A DNA stretch of 42,444 bases from NCBI GenBank assembly GCA_019634275.1, contig JAHQVP010000354.1, positions 1 to 42,444 of the forward strand. The letters run 5' to 3'. The notes below the pieces were generated by a model that made no database searches, was not told where the DNA came from, and saw only the letters and a program-made list of their open reading frames with translations. Each line of letters opens with the position of its first letter. The first letter of the stretch is position 1. Shown in pieces: positions 24,619 through 33,699 of the stretch. This DNA is from Saprospiraceae bacterium (GTDB lineage Bacteria > Bacteroidota > Bacteroidia > Chitinophagales > Saprospiraceae). A program made the position numbers and the translations under genes.

Positions 24619-24628
24619 CTAAATTTAG
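24619..24628. promoter_or_regulatory. Palindromic -7-like element between divergent genes
   Basis: CTAAATTTAG is a perfect 10-base palindrome in the 75-base gap between the fusion gene (start 24584) and the patatin gene (start 24660). Its core TAAATTTA fits TAnnTTTG at 7 of 8 positions on both strands, placing it about 30 bases from each start, so it could serve both genes or bind a dimeric regulator. Confidence 0.28.
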
Positions 24629-24659
24629 TCCTCAACTCAACATGCTTTAATCGGTTCTC

Positions 24660-25544
24660 ATGCGAGCGTTGGTCATATCCGGAGGTGGTGCAAAGGGGGC
24701 ATTTGGTGGTGGTGTTGCAGAGTATCTCATTCGAGAGCGGGGCATTCACTATGATATGTATACCGGATCCTCTACTGGGGCTCTCATTGTTCCACTATTA
24801 GCCGCGGGCTCTATTGACAAGGCTCGAATGGTGTATACCAATGTGACACAGAAGGACATTTTCTCAAGCCATCCCTTTCATGTCATTTGCCGCGATGGCA
24901 AGCTTAAAACCAGAATCAACCACCTGGGCATTTTGCGCATGTTTATGCGTGGGAAAAAAACTTTCGGAGAAAGCAATGCCCTGCGAAAATTGGTGGAGCG
25001 AACCTTCACTCGTGAAGAATATGAACGCATTCGAGAGCGCCGCATCAAGGTGGCCATCACCGTTTCCAATTTTTCAAGAAACGTAGTGGAGCATAAATAC
25101 CTACGCGATCACACCTATGAGGACTTTGTGGAATGGATCTGGATCAGTGCCAATTTTGTCCCATTCATGAGTTTAGCCGTCAAGAATGGTCAAGAGTATG
25201 CGGATGGGGGCTTTGGAAACTTCATACCCATACGCGAGGCCATTGACATGGGCGCAACCGAAATAGATGCCGTTATCTTGACGACCCGCAGGAAAAAGGC
25301 CAATAAGGTGCATAGCCGCAATGCATTTGACCTCATGATGAGCTCACTCGATTTTATGCTGGCTCAGATTGCTACCGACGAGAAGTACATCGGTCTTTTA
25401 GAGAGTATGCGTCATCAGCTCAAGATTCGCTACTTCCACATACCGAGAGTACTGACGGAGAACTCATTGCACTTTGATCCGGTGGAGATGCGAAAATGGT
25501 GGCAAGAAGGAATAGAGCACGCCCGATCCACCTATAAGGATTAG
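24660..25544 (+). CDS. Patatin-like phospholipase
   Basis: A 294-residue lipid acyl hydrolase with no obvious signal peptide or membrane anchor. The glycine-rich oxyanion loop SGGGAKGAF (7-15) opens the protein, the nucleophile elbow is GSSTG with Ser38, and the catalytic partner is Asp182 in YADGGFGN, giving the complete Ser-Asp dyad. Bacterial patatins release fatty acids from phospholipids or other esters, and some serve in membrane turnover. It is divergent from the fusion gene and 65 bases before pirin on the same strand. The natural substrate is unknown. Confidence 0.92.
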   Translation: MRALVISGGGAKGAFGGGVAEYLIRERGIHYDMYTGSSTGALIVPLLAAGSIDKARMVYTNVTQKDIFSSHPFHVICRDGKLKTRINHLGILRMFMRGKKTFGESNALRKLVERTFTREEYERIRERRIKVAITVSNFSRNVVEHKYLRDHTYEDFVEWIWISANFVPFMSLAVKNGQEYADGGFGNFIPIREAIDMGATEIDAVILTTRRKKANKVHSRNAFDLMMSSLDFMLAQIATDEKYIGLLESMRHQLKIRYFHIPRVLTENSLHFDPVEMRKWWQEGIEHARSTYKD

Positions 25545-25595
25545 ATGGTGGCTCCTGTTTCTGCAACCAGATCGCAAAATTGCTGTTGAAGCACC

Positions 25596-25603
25596 AAAGG
25601 AGG
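25596..25603 (+). promoter_or_regulatory. Strong Shine-Dalgarno sequence (AAAGGAGG) that fixes the pirin start
   Basis: AAAGGAGG ends 6 bases before the ATG at 25610. Such a full anti-16S match is unusual in Bacteroidota. It favours this ATG over the in-frame TTG at 25580. Confidence 0.6.
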
Positions 25604-25609
25604 TTCGTC

Positions 25610-26566
25610 ATGGAGAAAAAAAGAATAATAAAGGATTCTGCAATCGTAGGGGCTCGCCTTGCCAAAACCCAAATTGTTCAAGAATCTGGTATGTATGCCA
25701 AGGGAGATGAGCGCACCATTTATCAAGTCCTGGATAGCGATCGGACCAAGGTAGGCACACTTCCCATTTTGCGAGCTTTTGCGGGCGACCACGTGGACCA
25801 TGTGTCACCCTATGTACTGTTTGATGAGTTTGGACCGGTGGAGGTAGAGGCAGGTGCCGCTCCTCTGCGGGTAGATGCACATCCCCACGCTGGGGTCACT
25901 CCTACGACGTATTTTATTGCAGGAAGTGGACATCACAAGGACAGTCTTGACTACGATTTTCAGATTGGTAAGGGCGACTTTATGATGTTTAGTTCAGGAC
26001 GAGGAGCGATTCATATGGAAGAGTCTGGCCAACAGCTGCAGCAACACGGAGGAGCCTACCATGGCTTTCAGATCTGGCTCAATACACCATCAGCCTATAA
26101 ATTTGCCCCACCGGAGACCATCGTGTTCGGAGAGGAGAAGATGAGCGAACTGGAAACGGCAGATTTTTCTGCCAAGGTGATTCTCGGCCAGCTTGGCGAT
26201 GCTGCTGCGAAAGTCTCCTTGCACAGCCCGGCATTTTACTACCACATTAAGTTGAAACCGGGCGGCCGTATCGATTTAGACACCGATCCTACCCATAATG
26301 CATTTGCATACCTGGTGAATGGTCAGATGGAGGCTCAAGGAAATCGAAAGATAGTTGAGAATCAGATTGTGTTGTTTGAAAGGGGTGCCAGCAAAGTGCG
26401 GTTTTTCAGCCAGGAAGGAGCTGAGTTCTTGATGCTGGGGGGAGAACCCCTGGACGAGGTTGTCTATTCCTACGGCCCCTTTGTTATGAATACAGAAGAA
26501 CAAATCCGACAATGCATTTTGAATTACCGGCTTGGAAAGATGGGAGACCCGGCCCTGGTCAACTAG
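25610..26566 (+). CDS. Pirin family protein (double cupin)
   Basis: A 318-residue cytosolic protein from the ATG at 25610. The N-terminal cupin carries the pirin metal set: HPHAG (two His), then a His and Glu in AIHMEES, matching the His3-Glu iron site of human pirin. The family segment SPYVLFDEFGP and the C-terminal half (HIKLKPGGRIDL, NAFAYLVNGQMEA, GAEFLMLGGEPLDE, YGPFVMNTEEQIRQ) are typical. Bacterial pirins bind Fe or other metals, and some act as quercetin dioxygenases or as regulators of central metabolism; the role here cannot be deduced. It is 65 bases after patatin and may share its transcript. Confidence 0.93.
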   Translation: MEKKRIIKDSAIVGARLAKTQIVQESGMYAKGDERTIYQVLDSDRTKVGTLPILRAFAGDHVDHVSPYVLFDEFGPVEVEAGAAPLRVDAHPHAGVTPTTYFIAGSGHHKDSLDYDFQIGKGDFMMFSSGRGAIHMEESGQQLQQHGGAYHGFQIWLNTPSAYKFAPPETIVFGEEKMSELETADFSAKVILGQLGDAAAKVSLHSPAFYYHIKLKPGGRIDLDTDPTHNAFAYLVNGQMEAQGNRKIVENQIVLFERGASKVRFFSQEGAEFLMLGGEPLDEVVYSYGPFVMNTEEQIRQCILNYRLGKMGDPALVN

Positions 26567-26604
26567 CACTTTTGGCACCAAGTTAAATCAGGATTGCTTC
26601 AGAA

Positions 26605-26631
26605 TTGAATGTTAGTTTTTTCCGTACTTGC
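26605..26631 (+). promoter_or_regulatory. Possible promoter of the RND efflux operon
   Basis: TTG at 26605-26607 and TACTTGC at 26625-26631, separated by 17 bases, resemble the Bacteroidota -33 (TTG) and -7 (TAnnTTTG) boxes, the latter missing one T. Transcription would start near 26638, about 50 bases before the adaptor gene. Confidence 0.28.
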
Positions 26632-26636
26632 AGAAG

Positions 26637-26681
26637 ATGTATAAACTATGTTGCAGGTGCCCTGAACGGGACATTTGCTAG
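26637..26681 (+). other. Possible 14-codon leader ORF before the efflux operon
   Basis: An ATG at 26637 opens a frame of 14 codons (MYKLCCRCPERDIC) ending with TAG six bases before the adaptor start at 26688. It holds four cysteines in 14 residues and lies in the same frame as the adaptor. No strong ribosome binding site precedes it. It may be chance, or a translated leader that affects expression of the efflux genes. Confidence 0.15.
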
Positions 26682-26687
26682 GATCTC

Positions 26688-27749
26688 ATGCGGCCACTCA
26701 TTTTGATACTCCTTGTCATTGCCGGACTTGCCGGTTGGAAGTATTATGCGAATAAGTCGGACGATGCGCCGGTGCAACCCCGCAGCCGAACTGCACGAGG
26801 AGCCATTGCAGTGGAAGTCTATATTGCTTCGGAGGAGGCCAGCGAAAATGTCATCAATGCTACGGGTACGATTGTGGCCAATGAACAGGTTGATCTGCAA
26901 AGTGAGACGACGGGCCGTCTTATAGAACTCAATATTAGCGAAGGGAGCTATGTACGCAAGGACGATGTCATTGCTCGAATAGACGCCCGTGACCTGCTGG
27001 CCCAGAGGAAAAAGGTGAAGTTCGAACAAGACCTGGCGCAACAGATCGAGGCTCGACAAAAAAAGCTGCTTGATATTGATGCCATAAGTAAGGAAGAGTA
27101 TGACATCTCGGTGAATCGGGTCAATACACTGGATATCGATTTGGAACTGCTTGATGTACAAATTGCCAAGACCGTAGTCCGAGCACCCTTTAATGGCTAC
27201 ATTGGTTTCAAGAATGTTAGTCTTGGAGCCTATCTGACGCCCAATATTGTAATCGCAACACTCCTTCAGACCAATCCTGCAAAGATTGATTTTAGCATTC
27301 CAGAAAAATACGCCGCAAAGGTAACCCCCGGAACTCAGGTGTCTTTTTCCATCGATGGACAGGACAAGCAATTTCAAGCCACAATCCGTGCACTGGATCC
27401 CAAGATAGACGAAGACCTGCGAACCTTGCGGCTTCGTGCATATGCTCAGAACACCGGTCGGGCTTTGTTGCCCGGGATGTTTGCTCGAGTAGAAGTGCCT
27501 TTGGGGGCGGAGCAGTCCATTATGGTGCCTACCCAAGCCATCATTCCGATTCTGAAAGGCAAGAAGGTTTTTGTCAAACGTGCCGGAAAAGTAAAAGGAG
27601 TGGAAGTGTTGACGGGGGTCCGTACGGATGAGAAAGTCCAGATTCGAGAAGGCCTGGCCTTAGGAGACTCTGTTATCGTCAGTGCACTGATGTCCCTACG
27701 AGAAGGCACGTCGGTCCAAACAAAATCGGTAGTGAATTCAGGAATCTAG
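26688..27749 (+). CDS. RND efflux periplasmic adaptor (membrane fusion protein)
   Basis: A 353-residue adaptor with one N-terminal hydrophobic segment (LILILLVIAGLAGWKYY) that anchors or exports it. Order of parts: lipoyl/barrel-sandwich half (VDLQSETTGRLIELNISEGSYVRKDD cut between residues 65 and 90), a short coiled-coil hairpin (about 95-150), the second lipoyl half (TVVRAPFNGYIGFKNVSLGAYL), beta-barrel (about 205-280) and membrane-proximal domain (MVPTQAIIPILKGKKVFVK). It links the inner-membrane pump to the outer-membrane channel, both encoded directly downstream. Its stop is followed immediately by the pump's ATG. Confidence 0.94.
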   Translation: MRPLILILLVIAGLAGWKYYANKSDDAPVQPRSRTARGAIAVEVYIASEEASENVINATGTIVANEQVDLQSETTGRLIELNISEGSYVRKDDVIARIDARDLLAQRKKVKFEQDLAQQIEARQKKLLDIDAISKEEYDISVNRVNTLDIDLELLDVQIAKTVVRAPFNGYIGFKNVSLGAYLTPNIVIATLLQTNPAKIDFSIPEKYAAKVTPGTQVSFSIDGQDKQFQATIRALDPKIDEDLRTLRLRAYAQNTGRALLPGMFARVEVPLGAEQSIMVPTQAIIPILKGKKVFVKRAGKVKGVEVLTGVRTDEKVQIREGLALGDSVIVSALMSLREGTSVQTKSVVNSGI

Positions 27750-30700
27750 ATGTCATTACCAACGCTCTGCATAAAGAGGCCGGTGCTGGCCATCGTAATG
27801 AATCTCCTCATTCTGTTGTTTGGCATCATTGCATTTCAGTCGCTGGGTGTGCGGGAGTATCCCTCGATTGATCCCCCAATCGTTTCGGTAAGGACCGCTT
27901 ATCCCGGGGCCAACTCCGCCATTATCGAAGCAGAAATCACAGAGCCTCTTGAGAAAGTGATCAACAGCGTCGAAGGGATTCGTTCGATCAGCTCATCCAG
28001 CAATCAAGGGTCAAGTTCCATTACAATTGAGTTTGATCTCAATACCAAGATGGAACAGGCGGCCAATGATATTCGAGATAAGGTCTCCCAAGCCGCGAGA
28101 AGTTTGCCCCGAGATATCGATGGGCTTCCTATTGTCAGCAAGGCTGATGCGGACAGTGAGACCATCATGGCTTTTACGCTGCAAAGTGAAAATCGCAACC
28201 TGCTCGAACTCAGCGACTATGCCGAAAATGTTATCGCACCGCGCTTTGAAACAGTTTCAGATGTCAGTGGGGTACGCATCTGGGGCATGAAGCGGTACTC
28301 GATGCGCATTTGGATGGATCCTGAGCGTATGGCCGCTCAAGGCGTCACTACTCAGGATATAAAGGCGGCCTTGGATAGAGAAAATGTGGAGTTGCCGAGT
28401 GGAAAACTTCAAGGAAACACCACTGAGCTGGCCGTTAAAACAATCGGGAGATTCAAAACCGAAGAAGATTTTAATCAGCTGATCATTCGGACGGAGGGAG
28501 AAAAGATCATCCGCCTGGAAGATGTAGGTTATGCTGTGCTCGGGCCTGAAAATGAGCAGTCCATTTTGCGAGTAAACAACATTCCGCGCGTCGGAGTAGC
28601 CATCCAACCTCAGCCTGGTGCCAACTATCTGGATATTGCCGAGGAGGTGAGGGCTCGAGCAGCGCAGGTTCGGCAGGATCTTCCGGCTGATATGACATTA
28701 TTCAAGTTTCTGGACTACACCACCTTTATCCAGAAATCAATCAGCGAAGTCCAGGAGACCATATTCATTGCTGTCGGATTGGTCATTATCATCATTTTTA
28801 TCTTTTTCCGCGATTGGGTAATCGCGATCCGCCCCTTAATCGACATACCGGTTTCGCTTGTGGGTACCTTCTTTATCATGTATCTGCTGGGTTTTTCCGT
28901 CAATGTGCTGACTTTATTGGCGGTTGTACTGGCCACTGGTTTGGTGGTCGACGATGGAATCGTCGTTACAGAAAACATCTACAAGAAGATCGAGGCAGGT
29001 CAGAATCCCATCGAAGCGGCCATTCGGGGTTCGAATGAAATCATGTTTGCGGTCATATCAACCTCCATCACATTGGCGGTGGTCTTCCTGCCCGTTATCT
29101 TTATGGAGGGATTTGTGGGCAAGTTATTTCAAGAGTTCGGCATTGTCTTGGCGTCGGCCGTCTTGATTTCTTCTTTTGTGTCGTTGACACTCACGCCAAT
29201 GCTCAATGCCTATTTGATCCGAAAAAAGACGGGGGGCAATCGCTTTTATCAGATGACAGAACCCTTTTTTGCATGGATGGATCGCAGCTATCGTGATGGA
29301 CTGGGACAGTTTTTGAGCGTCCGGTGGGTAGCCATTGTGATACTGCTGCTTACCGGTGCTATGATTTACTTCTTTGGTTCGCAATTGCAGTCGGAATTGG
29401 CCCCCTTAGATGATCGTTCGGTGGTAAGGGCCAGCATGATTACGCCTGAGGGGTCATCTTATGAATTTATGGATGACTATGTACAACGAGCTGCGCAGAT
29501 GTTGATGGACAGCATTCCCGAGAATCTAGGCGTCATGACCTATACCGCCCCGGGATTTTCTGGTCCTGGCGGGGCCAACACGGCATTCTCCAGAGTTACC
29601 TTAGTCGAACCGCACGAGAGAACCCGGACACAGGATGAATTGACCCGATATGTCAACAGCCAATTTAGGAAGATGCCTGATGCAAGGGCATTCGCAAGTC
29701 AACGACAAACAATTGCCCTTAACCGGCGTGGAGGTCTTCCGGTACAATACGTAATCCAGGCGCCGGATCTGGAGAAGCTGCGCGAGTACATGCCGGAGTT
29801 TATGGCTCGAGTTCAGGCCGATCCAACGTTCACTATTTCTGACATGAACCTCAAGTTCAATAAACCAGAACTTGAAGTCTCTATTGATCGGTCAAAAGCC
29901 AAGAGCATGGGGGTCTCCGTCTCCGATGTGGGCAATACGATGCAATTGGCCTTTGCTGGGCAACGGTTTGGCTACTTCAACATGAATGGTCGCCAATATC
30001 CGATCATAGGACAGTTTGATCGCAGCAACAGAGATGAACCTCTGGATCTCAAATCCCTTTACGTTAAGAACAACCAAGGGGTCTCCATCCAATTGGACAA
30101 CATCGTGACCACGCAGGAAGAGAGCAGTCCTCCTCAACTTTATCATTACAACAGATTTATGAGCGCCACGGTCTCAGCAGGATTGGCCAATGGCAAAACC
30201 ATTGCCGATGGCATCGAGGCCATGCAACGCATTGAAGCTGAACTGGACGATCCACTGATCCGTACCGAGTTGACTGGGAGTTCGCGTGACTTTATTGAAA
30301 GCTCCAACAGCACACTCTTTTCTCTTATCCTAGCGCTCATTCTGGTATACTTAATCTTAGCAGCTCAATTTGAGAGTTTTGTAGATCCATTGACGATTAT
30401 GCTTACTGTACCGCTTGCCATTGCAGGAGCTGTATTTACGCTTTGGTTTTTTGACCAGACCCTGAATATTTTTAGTCAGATTGGAATCATTATGCTGGTT
30501 GGGTTGGTAACAAAGAATGGCATCTTGATCGTCGAGTTTGCCAATCAGCTGCGCGAGCAAGGCAAGGGCATCCGCGAGGCAGTGCTTGAGGCCGCCTCTC
30601 TACGAATGAGACCCATCGTTATGACGACCTTGGCGACCTGTCTTGGGGCGCTTCCGATTGCTCTTGCATTGGGTTCAGCAGGGGCAAGTCGCATGTCCAT

Positions 30701-30839
30701 GGGCATAGCAGTGATAGGGGGACTCATCTTCTCTCTGGCCCTTACGCTTTATGTGATTCCTGCGATGTATACGTTTTTCAGCAGAGAGAAGAACTATGCA
30801 CGCCAGCAGCAAGTGGAGCTTATTGCAGACTCATTGTAA
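27750..30839 (+). CDS. RND multidrug efflux permease (AcrB/HAE1 type)
   Basis: A 1029-residue inner-membrane pump of full AcrB length with twelve membrane segments and two large periplasmic loops. The proton relay is intact: the double Asp in GLVVDDGIVVTENI (fourth segment, near residue 400) and Lys in VTKNGILIVEFAN (tenth segment, near residue 915). The N-terminus (CIKRPVLAIVMNLLILLFG) and the porter motifs (REYPSIDPPIVSV, GADANIEAEI-like) are typical of HAE1-family transporters of hydrophobic compounds. It exports drugs, detergents or metabolites with proton influx. The gene abuts the adaptor gene with no spacing and lies 10 bases before the TolC-like gene, so this is a complete tripartite operon. 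No adjacent regulator is seen. Confidence 0.96.
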   Translation: MSLPTLCIKRPVLAIVMNLLILLFGIIAFQSLGVREYPSIDPPIVSVRTAYPGANSAIIEAEITEPLEKVINSVEGIRSISSSSNQGSSSITIEFDLNTKMEQAANDIRDKVSQAARSLPRDIDGLPIVSKADADSETIMAFTLQSENRNLLELSDYAENVIAPRFETVSDVSGVRIWGMKRYSMRIWMDPERMAAQGVTTQDIKAALDRENVELPSGKLQGNTTELAVKTIGRFKTEEDFNQLIIRTEGEKIIRLEDVGYAVLGPENEQSILRVNNIPRVGVAIQPQPGANYLDIAEEVRARAAQVRQDLPADMTLFKFLDYTTFIQKSISEVQETIFIAVGLVIIIIFIFFRDWVIAIRPLIDIPVSLVGTFFIMYLLGFSVNVLTLLAVVLATGLVVDDGIVVTENIYKKIEAGQNPIEAAIRGSNEIMFAVISTSITLAVVFLPVIFMEGFVGKLFQEFGIVLASAVLISSFVSLTLTPMLNAYLIRKKTGGNRFYQMTEPFFAWMDRSYRDGLGQFLSVRWVAIVILLLTGAMIYFFGSQLQSELAPLDDRSVVRASMITPEGSSYEFMDDYVQRAAQMLMDSIPENLGVMTYTAPGFSGPGGANTAFSRVTLVEPHERTRTQDELTRYVNSQFRKMPDARAFASQRQTIALNRRGGLPVQYVIQAPDLEKLREYMPEFMARVQADPTFTISDMNLKFNKPELEVSIDRSKAKSMGVSVSDVGNTMQLAFAGQRFGYFNMNGRQYPIIGQFDRSNRDEPLDLKSLYVKNNQGVSIQLDNIVTTQEESSPPQLYHYNRFMSATVSAGLANGKTIADGIEAMQRIEAELDDPLIRTELTGSSRDFIESSNSTLFSLILALILVYLILAAQFESFVDPLTIMLTVPLAIAGAVFTLWFFDQTLNIFSQIGIIMLVGLVTKNGILIVEFANQLREQGKGIREAVLEAASLRMRPIVMTTLATCLGALPIALALGSAGASRMSMGIAVIGGLIFSLALTLYVIPAMYTFFSREKNYARQQQVELIADSL

Positions 30840-30849
30840 CTCGGATTTA

Positions 30850-32163
30850 ATGGATCATCTGGTGAAAAAATTGACCTTTCTACTGGTGCTGATGGCTTCC
30901 CAGGTTGGTTTGATCTGGGCGCAGCCTGTGTTGACTTTGTCTGAGGCCATCGATACCGCACTCGTTCGAAATCTGACGATTACCGTGGCCGAAATGGGGG
31001 AAGAAGCAGCTCAGCGCGGAGTGTATCGCTCAGCCGCTGGATTTGGTCCACAGCTTTCACTAAATGGAAACTTTAATACCACACTCAACAATGTAAATCA
31101 AAATTTTATTGATGGCCGTAACCTCAGTCGATTTGGTCGTGCTTTTGCCCCCAATATCGCACTGGTGCTGGATTGGACTTTGTATGATGGCGGTCGTATG
31201 CAAGCCATTCTGGATCGTCTTAAGGTGCTCGGAGAGACAGCGAGCCTGGACAAGAGATTGGCCATGCAGAACGTGGTGATGGCGACGATGGACGCCTACT
31301 ATGAAGTGGTGTTTCAGGCTTCTCGCGTTGCTTATCTGGAAACCATCATTGCTTATTATGAGGAACGACTGGACATCACTGAAGAACGTTGGCAGGTGGG
31401 ACGTGGATCTAAACTGGATTTTCTCCAGGCTCGGACAGATCTTAATGCACAGTTGGCCGAACGCAGTCTTGCCCAGGGTGAGTTGCTGACGGCCAAGATT
31501 GCCCTTAACGGGGTGATGAATGTTCCGTTGGACCGCGATTTTCAAACTACCGTGCCGGACAGAGGGCAAACTGTATACGACCTCGATGAGCTCAAAGAGC
31601 AAGCCCGTTTAACAAATCCTGTACTTTTAAGAGGTGCCCGGATGGAAGCGCTCGGAAGGCTGGCCGAAGTGGAATTGGCTGCCGCCAGAAAACCTCAGGT
31701 TGGATTTCGGGGGCAGGCTGGGTATAGCTACTTAAATACCAATGCAGGATTTCTACTTTCCAATCAGAATGCCGCATTGACTTTAGGACTAAGTGCGCGA
31801 TGGTCGATCTACGATGGGCAGCATTTAAAACGCAGTGAAGAAATTGCGCACCTGCTGACCGAACAGGCTACGGTTCAGAAGAATAGTACGGAACAGGCCG
31901 TCATGACCGACCTGATGATTGCGTTTAACCGATATGAATCCGATCGCGAACAGCTAGCTTTTGAAAACGAGAATAGTGCCCTTGCGGAGGAGAACCTGAC
32001 CATATCGGCGGAGAAATTCAAGCTTGGTGCGTCTACTATCCTCGAAGTCATCGAAGCCCAGCGCTCCTATGATATAGCACTGAATCGGTTAGTAGATGCA
32101 GAACACAACCTTCGACTAAGTGAGTTGGATCTGCTTGTATTAAGTGGTTCCCTAATCCAATAG
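30850..32163 (+). CDS. TolC family outer-membrane efflux protein
   Basis: Taken from the ATG at 30850 (437 residues), because it opens a clean Sec signal peptide (KKLTFLLVLMASQVGLIWA); the frame extends to 30796 inside the pump gene, where an earlier ATG is unlikely. The mature part has two OEP repeats: LTLSEAIDTALVRNLTI at the start of the first, then long helices, GRGSKLDFLQARTDLNAQLAE, and in the second LGASTILEVIEAQRSYDIALN. It forms the trimeric outer-membrane channel of the RND system encoded just upstream. The gap from the pump stop is 10 bases. Confidence 0.94.
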   Translation: MDHLVKKLTFLLVLMASQVGLIWAQPVLTLSEAIDTALVRNLTITVAEMGEEAAQRGVYRSAAGFGPQLSLNGNFNTTLNNVNQNFIDGRNLSRFGRAFAPNIALVLDWTLYDGGRMQAILDRLKVLGETASLDKRLAMQNVVMATMDAYYEVVFQASRVAYLETIIAYYEERLDITEERWQVGRGSKLDFLQARTDLNAQLAERSLAQGELLTAKIALNGVMNVPLDRDFQTTVPDRGQTVYDLDELKEQARLTNPVLLRGARMEALGRLAEVELAAARKPQVGFRGQAGYSYLNTNAGFLLSNQNAALTLGLSARWSIYDGQHLKRSEEIAHLLTEQATVQKNSTEQAVMTDLMIAFNRYESDREQLAFENENSALAEENLTISAEKFKLGASTILEVIEAQRSYDIALNRLVDAEHNLRLSELDLLVLSGSLIQ

Positions 32164-32211
32164 GTCTAAGGCTGCGGGAGATTCAAGATCATTCTTACCT
32201 TGAGTCTCTTT

Positions 32212-33561
32212 ATGACCCTGAAAAACTACCGAGAAGATTTCCGACTAAATCTAAAACTTGCCCTCCCCATCATGGGAGCGCAGTTAGGACAGGTCACGGT
32301 AAACATTGCAGACAACATCATGGTGGGTCGCCTCGGAGCCGCTCCACTGGCCTCCATATCCGTGTCAATAGCGATTCTCATCATTTTTATGGTCGTTGGG
32401 ATGGGCATTTCGTTTGCTCTTCCTCCTCTCGTCTCCGAAGCAGATGGGGCCAATAATCGTAGTGGGATCGGTTCCTTTTTTAGGCACAGCCTGCTCATCA
32501 ACATCGGCTTTGCGGTGGTCTCTTGTCTCTTGATCGCCTCTTTCATACCGCACATGGCAATCCTGCGTCATGATCCGGAGGTCATCACGCTTGCCAAGCC
32601 GTATCTGCTGATCTCTGCCTTTGCATTGATCCCTTTTATGTTTTTTCAGACCCTGCGGTGCTATTCAGATGGTCTATCCAACACGGTAATACCGATGAAA
32701 GCCATTATTGTGGGCAACATCGTGAACCTCCTCCTTAATTACGTGCTGATATTTGGGAAGTGGGGTTTTCCTCAAATGGGGGTGGCAGGTGCAGCATGGG
32801 CAAGCCTTGTCGCACGTCTGGTGATGATTGGCGTGATCCTGTATTTGATTATGCGCCGGCAGCGTCTTTGGATTCACTTGCGCCGCGCATTTGTTGGCCG
32901 CTTTGAATCGTTGGTCGTCAAGCGGCTGATTGCATTGGGTGTACCCACCTCCTTGCAAATGTTTTTTGAAGTTTCCGCGTTTTCGGGAGCTGCATTACTC
33001 ATGGGCATGGTAGGGAAAAATGAACAAGCGGCTCATCAGATTACCATCAATATGGCCTCTACCACCTTCTTGATTGCGACCGGTGTTGGGATGGCCAGCA
33101 CCATTCGCGTAGGCAATCGACTGGGTGAGCGCAATACACTCGGAGCCCGGCGAGCGGGATTTGCCGCGATATTGCAGATTGTGCTCTTCATGCTGTGTAC
33201 CGCCCTGATATTGGTTGTTTTCCGGGGGTTCTTACCCAAGCTATACATGTCTGATCCCATGGTACTGCCCATTGCCTCTCATCTTTTGCTCTTTGCCGCT
33301 TTATTCCAAATTCCGGATGGTGTACAGGTAGTGGCCGTCGGTGCCTTGCGGGGATTACAAGATGTACGCATCCCTACGTTCATTTGTTTCGTAGCGTATT
33401 GGATCTTCGGGTTGCCTCTTAGCTATGTAGGCACCTTCGTCTGGGGCTGGGGGCCTGCCGGCATCTGGATTGGCCTGGTGGTGGGATTGAGTATTGCTGC
33501 GGGGCTGTTGACCTATCGGTTCTACCTGAAGTCCCGGGATCAGCTTTCCCCTACTGCATAA
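32212..33561 (+). CDS. MATE family efflux transporter
   Basis: A 449-residue protein from the ATG at 32212; an in-frame TTG at 32200 is possible but less likely. It has about twelve transmembrane segments in two homologous MatE halves: the first begins LKLALPIMGAQLGQVTVNIADNIMVG (split around residue 25) and the second LIALGVPTSLQMFFEVSAF. RVGNRLGERN in the loop after segment 8 and QIPDGVQVVAVGALRGLQD are family motifs of NorM-type transporters. It would export cationic compounds with Na+ or H+ exchange. It follows the RND operon by 48 bases with TACCTTG in the gap, so it may be read through or separately transcribed. Together they make a drug-export block. Confidence 0.93.
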   Translation: MTLKNYREDFRLNLKLALPIMGAQLGQVTVNIADNIMVGRLGAAPLASISVSIAILIIFMVVGMGISFALPPLVSEADGANNRSGIGSFFRHSLLINIGFAVVSCLLIASFIPHMAILRHDPEVITLAKPYLLISAFALIPFMFFQTLRCYSDGLSNTVIPMKAIIVGNIVNLLLNYVLIFGKWGFPQMGVAGAAWASLVARLVMIGVILYLIMRRQRLWIHLRRAFVGRFESLVVKRLIALGVPTSLQMFFEVSAFSGAALLMGMVGKNEQAAHQITINMASTTFLIATGVGMASTIRVGNRLGERNTLGARRAGFAAILQIVLFMLCTALILVVFRGFLPKLYMSDPMVLPIASHLLLFAALFQIPDGVQVVAVGALRGLQDVRIPTFICFVAYWIFGLPLSYVGTFVWGWGPAGIWIGLVVGLSIAAGLLTYRFYLKSRDQLSPTA

Positions 33562-33699
33562 CTTTTTACCGGAGCAGAGTCCTCGGATGTGCGATATTCC
33601 ATGCAAGGGCTGGCAAAGGATGTGTTGTATTCGTTCTGGAAAAAGTTAAAGTTAAAGGATCAGAGAAGGTGAGGGAGACTATTCGACTATCTTCTGACC
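33562..33699. other. Intergenic region before the xylanase gene
   Basis: 138 bases between the MATE and xylanase genes on the same strand. A short direct repeat, AAAGTTAAAGTTAAAGG, lies near 33643-33659. No convincing -33/-7 pair, terminator hairpin or small ORF was found. Confidence 0.3.

Noticed and set aside
26646-27536. A 296-codon open frame on the minus strand
   Set aside because: It lies opposite the efflux adaptor, whose protein has all family motifs, and the antisense product shows no recognisable domain.
31060-31602. A 180-codon open frame on the minus strand
   Set aside because: It is antisense to the TolC-like gene and has no signal, motif or start support.
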